Of a DNA stretch of 48,599 bases, positions 25,770-33,950 are shown piece after piece; the stretch's first letter is position 1; every line of letters starts with the position of its first letter. The notes under the pieces are model-generated. The model was given only the letters and a program-made list of their open reading frames with translations. It was not told where the DNA came from and did no database searches. Source of the stretch: Zemynaea arenosa (GTDB lineage Bacteria > Pseudomonadota > Gammaproteobacteria > Burkholderiales > Burkholderiaceae_D); contig NZ_SPVF01000247.1 in the NCBI RefSeq assembly GCF_004614185.1, positions 1-48,599 on the forward strand, in the 5' to 3' direction. A program made the translations under genes and the position numbers.

Positions 25770-28124
25770 TTACTGCTTGAGCGTGCGCTCGAACAGCTGG
25801 TAGATGCGGCGGTATTCGTCGTACCAGCTCTCCGGCTGGACGAACGAGTGCCGCTCCAGCGGGTAGCTCGCCAGTTCCCAGTTGTCCTTTTTGAGTTCGA
25901 TGAGCCGCTGCGCCATGCGCACCGAGTCCTGGTAGAACACGTTGTCATCGACCATGCCGTGCGCGATCAGCAGGTGGCCCTTGAGGTTGGGCGCGAACTC
26001 GATCGGCGAGGACACCTTGTACGCCTCCGGGTCCAGGTCCGGCGTATTCAGGATGTTGGCGGTGTACTCATGGTTGTAGGTGGTCCAGTCGGTGACCGGC
26101 CGCAGCGCCGCGCCAGACTTGAACACGTCCGGAGCCCGCATGAGCGCCATGAAGGTCATGAAGCCGCCGTAGCTGCCGCCGTAGATGCCCACGTTCTTCG
26201 CGTCGCCCTGGTGATTCTTCACGAGCCAGTTCACGCCGTCGATGTAGTCGTCAAGCTCAGGGTGGCCCATCTGGCGGTAGATGGCGGTGCGCCAGTTGCG
26301 GCCATAGCCCGCGGAGGCGCGGTAGTCCAGGTCCAGCACCAGGTAGCCCTGGTCCGCCAGCAGGTTGTGGAACATCTGCTCACGGAAGTAGTTGGGGTAG
26401 CGCTTGTCCGCGTTCTGCAGGTAGCCCGCGCCGTGCACGAACATCACGATCGGGTAGACCTTGCCCGCTTCCAGCTTGGCCGGGCGATAGAACTTGCCGT
26501 ACACCGGGTCGGCGCCATGGGAGGACGGTACGGCCACGATCTCGGGTGCGATCCATTGGCGCGCCTTGAAGTCCGCACTGCGCGTGTCCGTCAGCTTGAC
26601 GGCGCTGCCGCCGTGGCTCGGCACCGTCGCCAGCTGCGAGGGCAGGTAGGCGGCCGAGTAGTTGACCAGCAGACGGCGCTCGTCCGGCGACAGGCGGAAC
26701 CGCTCCACGCCTTCCAGCGTGGTCACTTCCTTCACGTTCGCCGTCTTCGCATCGACCTCGCAGACCTCGTAGGTGCCCGGCGCCGCGCGGTTGCAGAGTA
26801 CCCAGGCGCGCGCGCCGTCCGCGGACCAGGTCACGCGCGAGGCTTCCCACTTGCCCTGCGTGAGGGCACGCTGCTGGCCGTCGGCCCCACGCGTGTACAG
26901 GTGCGAGTAGCCGCTTTCCTCGGACAGGAACCACAGCGTGGCGTTATCGGGCAGCCAGCCGAATTCACCGAAGCGCGAGTTCACCCACGCCGCGTCGGAC
27001 AGGCGATGCGCTGGCACCAGCTTCGCATCTCTCAGGTCGACCGTCGCGATCCAGCGGTCCTTGTTGTCGATGGCGCGCACGATCACGGCGGCGTGGCTGC
27101 CATCGCGGCTGAAGGCAATGTCCTCGCCATCGTCGTCTATGCGCACTGCGCGGTTGCCCTTCAGCGCGGGCAGTTTGCGTTCAGCGCGCATCTGCGCCAG
27201 CGGATCGGTGGCGATGCCGGGCAGCGGATCGAAGGCCAGGTCGCGTACCGCGCCAGTGGCCAGGTCGACCAGCTTGAGCGCATGCGCGGCGGGCATGTTG
27301 CGGCCGACGCGGGTGCGCTGGTCGTCGAATTCCTCGTAGCCGGATTCGGTGACGTAGCGCGGCATCTTGCCGATGCGGCCCTTGTCGCTGCCTTTCGGCG
27401 CGGTCACCACCAGCAGGTACTTCCCGTCCGGGGACAGCGCGGTGGCGTCGATATTGATCTTGTCGCCGAGGTAGACCGGCGCGGGAGCGCGGGTGGGGTC
27501 GGCCTTGCGCTCTTCCTCGCTGCGCTGGCGGCGCGCATCGCGCTCGTCCTTCTGGCGCTTGAGGGTGGCGATGAGGCGCAGCTGCAGGTCGCGCAGGGCG
27601 TCGTCGTCCGGCGCCGCGGCCGGGTCTTTTAACGCGCGCGGCAGGGCCACCGGAACGCTCAGGCGCTCGGCACGGCTCCAGCTGTACCAGTCGTTCCCGC
27701 TGCGGTACTGCACCGCTTTGCCATCGGCGGAATACTGCGGCGCCGAGAGCGCGGTGGCGCTACGCGCGATCTGGGTCAGGGCGCCGGTCTTCAGGTCCCG
27801 TTCAAACAGGTCGCCGTTGCGCAGCACGATGGCGCGCGTGTGCTCGCGGTTGTAGACCACGTCGTCGCTGTCGATGCCCGCCAGGTCCTTGTCTGCGACC
27901 ACCCGCGGTGCGCCGCCTGTCACGCTCCAGGTGTCGCGCACCGGAGAGCCGATGCGTTTCTGTTTGAAGTACACGGTGCGGCTGTCCCAGCCCCACCATG
28001 CCGCTTCCACCGGGGTGCCGATCCAGTCCGGGTCGGCCATGGCCTGGTCCAGGGTGACGCGCGGCGCAGCCAGCACCGGCAGCGCGAGAGCGGCCGCGAG
28101 GACGGCCAGCGGGAACTTATACAT
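25770..28124 (-). CDS. Exported S9 family prolyl-oligopeptidase/DPP IV-like peptidase
   Basis: The 784-residue protein has a signal peptide (1-19, ending Val-Leu-Ala), a beta-propeller region of about 500 residues with repeated Asp-Gly-Lys and Ser-Pro-Asp-Gly motifs, and a C-terminal alpha/beta hydrolase. The nucleophile is Ser651 in Gly-Gly-Ser-Tyr-Gly-Gly, the acid is the Asp in His-Gly-Met-Val-Asp-Asp-Asn, and the catalytic His is in Glu-Arg-His-Ser-Phe. It probably trims peptides in the periplasm or outside the cell. A charged insert around residues 165-220 is rich in Arg and Asp. It is monocistronic and divergent from the MBL gene. Confidence 0.93.
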   Translation of the reverse strand: MYKFPLAVLAAALALPVLAAPRVTLDQAMADPDWIGTPVEAAWWGWDSRTVYFKQKRIGSPVRDTWSVTGGAPRVVADKDLAGIDSDDVVYNREHTRAIVLRNGDLFERDLKTGALTQIARSATALSAPQYSADGKAVQYRSGNDWYSWSRAERLSVPVALPRALKDPAAAPDDDALRDLQLRLIATLKRQKDERDARRQRSEEERKADPTRAPAPVYLGDKINIDATALSPDGKYLLVVTAPKGSDKGRIGKMPRYVTESGYEEFDDQRTRVGRNMPAAHALKLVDLATGAVRDLAFDPLPGIATDPLAQMRAERKLPALKGNRAVRIDDDGEDIAFSRDGSHAAVIVRAIDNKDRWIATVDLRDAKLVPAHRLSDAAWVNSRFGEFGWLPDNATLWFLSEESGYSHLYTRGADGQQRALTQGKWEASRVTWSADGARAWVLCNRAAPGTYEVCEVDAKTANVKEVTTLEGVERFRLSPDERRLLVNYSAAYLPSQLATVPSHGGSAVKLTDTRSADFKARQWIAPEIVAVPSSHGADPVYGKFYRPAKLEAGKVYPIVMFVHGAGYLQNADKRYPNYFREQMFHNLLADQGYLVLDLDYRASAGYGRNWRTAIYRQMGHPELDDYIDGVNWLVKNHQGDAKNVGIYGGSYGGFMTFMALMRAPDVFKSGAALRPVTDWTTYNHEYTANILNTPDLDPEAYKVSSPIEFAPNLKGHLLIAHGMVDDNVFYQDSVRMAQRLIELKKDNWELASYPLERHSFVQPESWYDEYRRIYQLFERTLKQ

Positions 28125-28186
28125 ATGTCGATTCGCTCTTTTACAGTTGAGGACGCCGGGATTCTAGCTTGGTTTTTCCGAACGCT

Positions 28187-28228
28187 TTGATCTATCGCAG
28201 TTACGCGGCAATTTTTGCCGCGCATAGT
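28187..28228 (+). promoter_or_regulatory. FNR/ANR-type site and -10 before the MBL gene
   Basis: TTGATCTATCGCAG (28187-28200) matches 7 of the 10 defined positions of the FNR consensus (TTGAT, four bases, ATCAA), with a perfect left half. A CATAGT at 28223-28228 would place the start near 28235, so the box is centred at -41.5, the class II activator position. The left half and spacer, TTGATCTATC, are identical to the stronger box at 32842. Confidence 0.45.
28204..28222. promoter_or_regulatory. Perfect hairpin in MBL gene promoter region
   Basis: CGCGGCAA and TTGCCGCG form a perfect 8-base stem around TTT, between the FNR-like box and the proposed -10. It has a stem like a terminator but no following T-run on either strand. 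It may be an operator dyad. Confidence 0.35.
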
Positions 28229-28251
28229 GTGCGAAAACTCAAGGAGACAAG

Positions 28252-29616
28252 ATGAAAATCCACTTCCTCGGCGCTACCGGCACGGTGACCGGGTCCAAGT
28301 ATCTGGTCGAGACCAGCCAGGCCCGCGTGCTCGTCGACTGCGGCCTGTTCCAGGGCTACAAGCAGCTCCGCCTGCGCAACTGGGCGCCGCTGCCGGTGGA
28401 GGCGGCCAGCATCGACGCGGTGGTGCTGACCCATGCGCACCTGGACCACAGCGGCTACCTGCCCTTGCTGGTGCGGGACGGCTTTCGCGGCCTGGCCTGG
28501 ACCAGTGCCGCAACCCAGGAGCTGTGCGGCCTGCTGCTGCCGGACAGTGGCAGGCTGCTGGAAGAGGAAGCGGCCTACGCCAATCGCAAGGGCTATTCGA
28601 AGCACAGCCCCGCACTGCCGCTGTACACCGAGGCCGATGCGCTGGCCGCGCTGCGCAAGCTGCACCCGGTCCCGTTCCATCGGCTGACCGAAGTGGCGGA
28701 AGGCGTGCAGGTGGAGTTCATCCCCGCCGGGCACATGCTGGGCGCCGCCTCGATCCGCCTGCACGCGGACGGCCGCGTCATCATGTTCTCCGGCGACCTG
28801 GGGCGGCCGCACGACCCGGTGCTGCTGCCGCCTGCGCCGCTGCAGCCGGCCGACTACCTGGTGGTCGAATCCACCTACGGCAACCGCAGGCACGATCCGG
28901 CCGATCCCGCCGAACTGCTGGCCGAGATCATCCGCACCACTTCCGCGCGCGGCGGGGTGACGATCATCCCATCCTTTGCCGTCGGCCGCGCGCAGGCGCT
29001 GATGTGGTATGTCCACGCGCTCAAGCAGCAGGGCCGCATTCCGGAGGTCCTGCCCGTGTACCTCAACAGCCCCATGGCCGCGGACACCACCGCCATCTAC
29101 CGCCGCCACCGCGAGCTGCACCGCCTCGCGGGCGCGGAGTGCGATGCGATGTGCCACGCCGCGCAGATCGTCAACTCGCCCGAGGAGTCGCGCCGCCTGA
29201 ACGAACGGCGCGTGCCGATGGTGATCATTGCCGCCAGCGGCATGGCGACGGGAGGCAGGGTCCTGCACCACCTGAAGGCATTCGCCCCGGACCCGCGCAA
29301 TACCATCCTGTTCGCGGGCTACCAGGCCGGTGGCACACGCGGCGCAGCGATGCTCGGCGGTGCGCCGCAGATCAAGATCTTCGGCGAATATGTGCCGGTA
29401 CGCGCGCAGGTGGTGCAGATCGAGAACCTGTCCGCCCATGCGGACGCGGATGAGATCATGGCGTGGCTGCAAGGCTGCGCGCAGCCGCCGCGTGCTGTTT
29501 TTGTCACCCATGGCGAGCCGGATGCGGCCGACGCGCTGCGCCTGCGGATCGAGGAGGAGCTGCGCTGGCCGGTCAGCGTGCCGGCCTACGGCGACGTGGT
29601 GACGCTCGACGACTGA
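28252..29616 (+). CDS. Beta-CASP metallo-beta-lactamase RNA-processing-type protein
   Basis: The 454-residue protein opens with Phe-Leu-Gly-Ala-Thr-Gly-Thr-Val-Thr-Gly-Ser. It has the metal motif His-Ala-His-Leu-Asp-His, Pro-Ala-Gly-His-Met-Leu-Gly, and Phe-Ser-Gly-Asp-Leu-Gly. A beta-CASP domain with the RNA-specificity segment follows (Ser-Gly-Met-Ala-Thr-Gly-Gly, Gly-Tyr-Gln-Ala, Ser-Ala-His-Ala-Asp). Relatives are CPSF73-like ribonucleases. It acts in the cytoplasm; its RNA target is unknown. A GGAG site precedes the start, and the Pat-like gene follows 22 bases later, so the two form an operon, probably induced at low oxygen. Confidence 0.92.
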   Translation: MKIHFLGATGTVTGSKYLVETSQARVLVDCGLFQGYKQLRLRNWAPLPVEAASIDAVVLTHAHLDHSGYLPLLVRDGFRGLAWTSAATQELCGLLLPDSGRLLEEEAAYANRKGYSKHSPALPLYTEADALAALRKLHPVPFHRLTEVAEGVQVEFIPAGHMLGAASIRLHADGRVIMFSGDLGRPHDPVLLPPAPLQPADYLVVESTYGNRRHDPADPAELLAEIIRTTSARGGVTIIPSFAVGRAQALMWYVHALKQQGRIPEVLPVYLNSPMAADTTAIYRRHRELHRLAGAECDAMCHAAQIVNSPEESRRLNERRVPMVIIAASGMATGGRVLHHLKAFAPDPRNTILFAGYQAGGTRGAAMLGGAPQIKIFGEYVPVRAQVVQIENLSAHADADEIMAWLQGCAQPPRAVFVTHGEPDAADALRLRIEEELRWPVSVPAYGDVVTLDD

Positions 29617-29638
29617 CACGACCGGAGAGGATACAGGC

Positions 29639-32311
29639 ATGAGCGTACGTAACCTGCAGCACCTGTTCGCGCCGCGCTCCGTGGCGCTGATCGGCGCGTC
29701 GGACCGGCCCGGCAGTGTAGGCGCGACCGTGCTGAACAACCTGCTGGCGGGCGGCTTCCACGGCGCCATCTACCCCGTCAATCCCAGGCACACCACGCTG
29801 CACGGGCTCACCGTGCATGCGCGGGTCGCGCACCTGCCCGAGGTGCCGGAGCTGGCCGTCATTTGCACGCCACCGGCCACCGTTCCGGGGCTGATCGAAG
29901 AACTGGGCCGGGCCGGTACGCGCGCCGCCATCGTGCTGACGGCGGGCCTCGGCGCGCTCGATGGCGCCCACCGCACGCTGCGCCAGGCCATGCTGGAGGC
30001 CGCGCGGCCCTACACGCTGCGCATCCTCGGCCCCAACTGCGTCGGCCTGCTGGTCCCGGGGTTGGGCCTGAATGCCAGCTTCGCGCCCGGGGGCGCGGCG
30101 CCGGGCCGCATTGCGTTCGTGTCGCAATCGGGCGCGCTGGTGACGGCCGTGCTGGACTGGGCCGGTTCGCGCGGCATCGGCTTCTCGCATTTCATCTCGC
30201 TGGGCGATGGCAGCGATGTCGACTTCGGCGATGTGCTGGACTACCTGGCCACGGACGGCGGCACCGACGCCATCCTGCTCTACATGGAAGACGTGCACCA
30301 CGCGCGCAAGTTCATGTCCGCCGCGCGGGCGGCCGCGCGCAGCAAGCCCACGCTGATCCTCAAGTCCGGCCGGATGGCGGAAGGCGCGAAGGCCGCGGCC
30401 TCGCACACGGGCGCGCTGGCGGGCGCGGACAATGTCTACGACGCCGCCATCCGCCGCGCCGGCATGCTGCGCGTGCTTACCACGGAAGACCTGTTCGCGG
30501 CCGTGGAGACGCTGGCCCGCGCACGGCCCCTGGCCGGGAGCCGTCTCGCCATCATGACCAACGGCGGTGGCCCCGGTGTGATGGCGACCGATGCGCTGAT
30601 CGAAGCCGGCGGCAAGCTGGCCACGCTGTCGCCGGACACCGTGGCGGAACTCGACGCGGGCCTGCCGCCCACGTGGTCGCATGCCAACCCGGTCGACATC
30701 ATCGGCGACGCGCCGCCTGAGCGCTACAAGCTGGCGCTGCAGGCGCTCGCGCGCGACCCGGCCAACGATGCCATCCTGTTCATCCATGCGCCCACCGCCA
30801 TCGTGGACAGTGCGGAGATCGCGCGCCAGCTGGTGCCGCTGGTCCGGGACTCATCGCGCAACGTGCTGGCGTGCTGGGTGGGCGGCAACGCCGTGGCGCA
30901 GGCGCGCCGGACGTTCTCCGACGCCGGCATCCCAACCTTCGAGACGCCCGAGGACGCGATCAATGGCTTCATGCAGATCGTGCGCTACCGCCGCGGCCAG
31001 GAACTGCTGATGCAGGTGCCGCCCGCGCTGCGCGGCCAGGCCGCGGTGCGGCGCGCCGATGCGCAGGCCATCATCCGTGCCGCGTTGGCCGAGGGCCGCG
31101 CCATGCTGCATGCGGAAGAAGCCAGCGCGGTGCTGGCGGCCTACGGCGTGCCGGTGGTCCCGAGCCGCAACGCTGCCACGCCGCAGGACGCCGCGCGCAT
31201 GGCGGGCGAACTTGGTTTCCCCCTGGTGGCCAAGATCATGTCCCCCGATATCACGCACAAGTCGGACGTCGGCGGCGTGATGCTGGACCTCGACTCGGCG
31301 GAGGCGGTGCACGCGGCCTGCACCCGCATGGCCCAGCGTGCGGCCGAGGCGCGGCCCGGCGCGCGCCTCGATGGCTTCCTGCTGCAGCCCATGGTGCGCC
31401 GCCCGCAGGCCGATGAACTGATCGTGGGCGCCGCCACCGATCCGGTATTCGGCCCCGTGATCCTGTTCGGCCAGGGCGGCGTGGCGGTGGAAGTGATGGC
31501 CGACCGCGCGGTCGGCCTGCCGCCGCTGAACGCGGTGCTGGCGGCGGACATGATCGGGCAGACCCGAGTGGCCCGGCTGCTGGCGGGCTACCGCAACCGG
31601 CCGCCGGCCAACATGGGCGCTATCATCTCCACCCTGGTACAGATCTCCCGGCTGGTGGCCGAACTGCCGGAGGTGCAGGAGCTGGACATCAATCCGCTGC
31701 TGGCCGACAGCGATGGCGTGCTGGCGCTGGATGCACGGATGCGCGTGGCCGCGGCGGGCGCCGAGGACTTCGACCGCCTCGCCATCCGCCCCTACCCGGA
31801 CGAGCTGGAACAGGTGATCGACTGGGATGGCGCCCCGCTGGTCCTGCGCCCGATCCGCCCCGAGGACGGCGAGGCGCACGTGCGCTTCTTTGCCGCGCTT
31901 ACCGAGGAGGACGTGCGCTTCCGGATGTTCGTGCGCGTGCGCGAGCTGCAGCCCGCGCAGCTGGCGCGCTTCACGCAGATCGACTACGACCGCGAGATGG
32001 CCTTCATCGCCACGCGCATCGGCGCGGATGGGCAGGCTGAAACGCTGGGCGTGGTGCGCGCGGTGGCGGACCCGGACAACCAGGAGGCCGAATTCGCGGT
32101 CACGGTGCGCTCGGAGCTGAAGGGTCACGGGCTGGGGCGCATCCTGATGGAGAAGATCATCGCCTACTGCCGCGCGCGCGGGACCGGCGCCATCGTCGGC
32201 GACGCGCTGCCGCAGAATACCCGCGTGCTGCGGCTGGTGCGCAGCCTGGGCTTCGCGGTCACACCGGGCCCGGAGGGAGACACCATGAAGCTGCGCCTCC
32301 CGCTGCGCTGA
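29639..32311 (+). CDS. NDP-forming acyl-CoA synthetase fused to GNAT (Pat-like)
   Basis: The 890-residue protein has a CoA-binding domain (about 5-135), a succinyl-CoA-ligase-like domain (about 150-450), an ATP-grasp domain (about 475-700, with Phe-Pro-Leu-Val-Ala-Lys and Glu-Leu-Asp-Ile-Asn-Pro-Leu) and a C-terminal GNAT domain (about 735-890, Gly-His-Gly-Leu-Gly-Arg). Length and order match Salmonella Pat and E. coli PatZ protein lysine acetyltransferases. His256 in Ala-Ser-His-Thr-Gly-Ala aligns with the phosphorylated His of archaeal ADP-forming acetyl-CoA synthetases, so the synthetase part may still be active. The last 53 bases overlap the convergent hemerythrin gene. Confidence 0.92.
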   Translation: MSVRNLQHLFAPRSVALIGASDRPGSVGATVLNNLLAGGFHGAIYPVNPRHTTLHGLTVHARVAHLPEVPELAVICTPPATVPGLIEELGRAGTRAAIVLTAGLGALDGAHRTLRQAMLEAARPYTLRILGPNCVGLLVPGLGLNASFAPGGAAPGRIAFVSQSGALVTAVLDWAGSRGIGFSHFISLGDGSDVDFGDVLDYLATDGGTDAILLYMEDVHHARKFMSAARAAARSKPTLILKSGRMAEGAKAAASHTGALAGADNVYDAAIRRAGMLRVLTTEDLFAAVETLARARPLAGSRLAIMTNGGGPGVMATDALIEAGGKLATLSPDTVAELDAGLPPTWSHANPVDIIGDAPPERYKLALQALARDPANDAILFIHAPTAIVDSAEIARQLVPLVRDSSRNVLACWVGGNAVAQARRTFSDAGIPTFETPEDAINGFMQIVRYRRGQELLMQVPPALRGQAAVRRADAQAIIRAALAEGRAMLHAEEASAVLAAYGVPVVPSRNAATPQDAARMAGELGFPLVAKIMSPDITHKSDVGGVMLDLDSAEAVHAACTRMAQRAAEARPGARLDGFLLQPMVRRPQADELIVGAATDPVFGPVILFGQGGVAVEVMADRAVGLPPLNAVLAADMIGQTRVARLLAGYRNRPPANMGAIISTLVQISRLVAELPEVQELDINPLLADSDGVLALDARMRVAAAGAEDFDRLAIRPYPDELEQVIDWDGAPLVLRPIRPEDGEAHVRFFAALTEEDVRFRMFVRVRELQPAQLARFTQIDYDREMAFIATRIGADGQAETLGVVRAVADPDNQEAEFAVTVRSELKGHGLGRILMEKIIAYCRARGTGAIVGDALPQNTRVLRLVRSLGFAVTPGPEGDTMKLRLPLR

Positions 32312-32717
32312 CCGGGCCGAACGGTTCCGGCAGCAGCGCATCGTCCACCGCCGCGTCCATGCTCTCGCGGTGCAGGGTGAACCAGGCGCAGGCCAGGCGC
32401 AGCATGGCGCGGCCGGCCGCGATATCGCCGCCGGCCACGCGCTGTTCGCAGCGCTGCAGGGCCGTCAGCAGGGCGGCGTGCTGCTCGCGGTGCTCGGGCA
32501 GGGCCAGGCCGAGGTCGTCCATCAGCTCCTCCTCCTGGCGAAAGGCGTATTCGAGCGCCGCCACCAGGGCGGCGAAGCCGGATGGAAAACGGGCGTCCTC
32601 GCTGGCGGCCAGGCGGGCCATGGCGTAGGGCAGGGTGGTGTGGTCGGGCCGGGCGGACCGCGGCGCGGCGGCGGTCCAATGGCTGTGGCTGGCATCCAGC
32701 CGGTCTGGTGCGTGCAT
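32259..32717 (-). CDS. Hemerythrin-like protein
   Basis: The 152-residue protein has a four-helix hemerythrin pattern. Candidate iron ligands, spaced as in bacterial hemerythrins, are His26, Glu62 in Arg-Gln-Glu-Glu-Glu-Leu-Met, His76 and His80 in Glu-His-Arg-Glu-Gln-His, His116, and Asp121 in Leu-His-Arg-Glu-Ser-Met-Asp. The usual second-helix His four residues before Glu62 is Ala58, so one ligand is missing. It may bind oxygen or nitric oxide with altered chemistry, or serve as an iron or redox sensor. The C-terminal 20 residues lie in the overlap with the Pat-like gene and may be an extension by read-through. It is divergent from the DksA-type gene across two FNR-like boxes. Confidence 0.8.
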   Translation of the reverse strand: MHAPDRLDASHSHWTAAAPRSARPDHTTLPYAMARLAASEDARFPSGFAALVAALEYAFRQEEELMDDLGLALPEHREQHAALLTALQRCEQRVAGGDIAAGRAMLRLACAWFTLHRESMDAAVDDALLPEPFGPVSAAGGAASWCLPPGPV

Positions 32718-32793
32718 GCGGTTCTCCCCTCAGTCGAGCTGCTTTGTGCACTGCAATGAGGCGCTAGTGTGGGCGCGGCCGGGCGGGCGCCGA

Positions 32794-32807
32794 ATGAGAT
32801 GTATCAA
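32794..32807. promoter_or_regulatory. FNR/ANR-like box, hemerythrin side
   Basis: ATGAGATGTATCAA matches 8 of 10 defined positions of the FNR/ANR consensus, with a perfect right half. It lies 77 bases upstream of the hemerythrin start and 117 bases upstream of the DksA-type start, and could serve the hemerythrin gene in the divergent gap. Confidence 0.4.
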
Positions 32808-32841
32808 ATGCGCCGTCCGCAGGGCGCGCTGCGCGGGAGGT

Positions 32842-32855
32842 TTGATCTATCTCAA
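32842..32855. promoter_or_regulatory. FNR/ANR box before DksA-type gene
   Basis: TTGATCTATCTCAA matches 9 of 10 defined positions of the FNR/ANR consensus and is a near-perfect dyad. It lies 69 bases upstream of the DksA-type start. No good -10 appears at the exact class II distance, so the start site is open. Confidence 0.6.
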
Positions 32856-32923
32856 ACTTGTCGCAAATCTTGCGTCCGACACTGGCCGAGGCCCCTGTGG
32901 AACTGACGAAGGCGGAGGATGCG

Positions 32924-33169
32924 ATGAACAGGATGAGCGGTGCCGACATCCTCGAACTGGAAGTGGCGCTGCGGAACGCGCGCGACAGCGCCGCGCGGCG
33001 CTTGCGCGAGATCGACGAAGCGCTCAAGCGCATCGACTACGGCGTGGCCGGCATCTGCGTGGACTGCGGCGGCTACATCCAGTGCGAGCAGCTGCGCGCC
33101 GACCCGACCACCACGCTGTGTGCGACCTGCAGGGCGCGGCGCCAAAACGGCAGGCCACTGCCGAGTTAG
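32924..33169 (+). CDS. DksA/TraR-type zinc finger protein
   Basis: This 81-residue protein has an N-terminal helix pair (about 5-38) and a DksA-type zinc finger: Cys-Val-Asp-Cys-Gly-Gly-Tyr-Ile, then Leu-Cys-Ala-Thr-Cys. It resembles the short TraR/DksA-like proteins that bind the RNA polymerase secondary channel. The Asp-x-x-Asp-x-Ala tip of full DksA is not seen. I chose the ATG at 32924 over a TTG 66 bases upstream because GGAGG lies at ideal distance. The FNR box upstream suggests induction at low oxygen, perhaps adjusting transcription to respiratory stress. Confidence 0.88.
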   Translation: MNRMSGADILELEVALRNARDSAARRLREIDEALKRIDYGVAGICVDCGGYIQCEQLRADPTTTLCATCRARRQNGRPLPS

Positions 33170-33211
33170 CCGTACAATGCCCGCTTCGACTGTTTCGACG
33201 GCGGGGGCAAC

Positions 33212-33886
33212 GTGCAGGTGAAACTGGGCTGGAAGTTCATATTCGCGTTCTTTGCACTGAATGGGGTGGTCAGCGAGCTGCACGAGCAGGCGCATATCAC
33301 CACTGGCCGGGTGATCACCGGGTGCTACGGGCCGCGCGACTTCAACGTCTGGGAGAGCTGCGCGGCCAATGCGGACGTGCTGCCCTGGGCCGCGCCGCTG
33401 GCGGGCCCGCTGTTCAGCTATCTGGTGATGTGGCTGGGCGTGTGGCTGCTGCGCGCGGCCGGCACGCGCTCGCTGGGGCTGGCGCTGGTGTTCGCCCCGC
33501 TGCCTTTTGCGCGCATCCTGACTGCCGCGATGGGCGGGGGCGATGAAAAGATCTTCCTGCTGCGGCTGACGCAAGATGCGCTGGCGCCCGGTGCCGCGCG
33601 CTGGGGTGCGCTTCTGATCACCTTGCTGCTGGCGGGGCCGCCCATCGTGCTGGCGTGGCGCGCGCTGCGCAACCGCTGGCGTACCGCCTATGTGGCGGGC
33701 TTCTGCGTGCTGCCCCTGCTGGTCATCTGGGCGTACAAGCTGCGCTTCCTGAACGGGCTCCTGCAGCAGGGCGTGCTGGCCGAGCCGGTGGTGGCCGGCA
33801 CACCGCTGTTCGTGCTGCTGGTGCTGGGCCTGATGCTGGTGGCCACGGCGCTCACCTGGCCGTGGCTGCGGCGGGCCGAGGGCTAA
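33212..33886 (+). CDS. M50-like integral membrane protein with HEQAH
   Basis: The 224-residue protein has five to six hydrophobic helices. The first ends in His24-Glu-Gln-Ala-His28, an HExxH zinc motif at the membrane interface. Ala-Gly-Pro-Leu-Phe-Ser-Tyr (about residue 72) then resembles the Gly-Pro-Leu segment after the motif in M50 site-2 proteases, and Ala-Pro-Leu-Pro-Phe-Ala-Arg-Ile (about 96) stands where M50 proteins have their Asn-Pro-Asp-Gly motif. An intramembrane or juxtamembrane peptidase is plausible but unproven; the third ligand is not obvious. It starts at GTG after a GGGGG ribosome site, 42 bases behind the DksA-type gene. Confidence 0.75.
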   Translation: MQVKLGWKFIFAFFALNGVVSELHEQAHITTGRVITGCYGPRDFNVWESCAANADVLPWAAPLAGPLFSYLVMWLGVWLLRAAGTRSLGLALVFAPLPFARILTAAMGGGDEKIFLLRLTQDALAPGAARWGALLITLLLAGPPIVLAWRALRNRWRTAYVAGFCVLPLLVIWAYKLRFLNGLLQQGVLAEPVVAGTPLFVLLVLGLMLVATALTWPWLRRAEG

Positions 33887-33950
33887 TGGTCCAGGCCGGT
33901 TGAAATCGGCTATCCTTAGCGCCATTCGCTTCCGCCGCCATTGCCTTCGC

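Noticed and set aside
30851-32341. Minus-strand 496-codon open frame opposite the Pat-like gene
   Set aside because: Its composition is that of a mirrored frame; the Pat-like protein has four clear domains.
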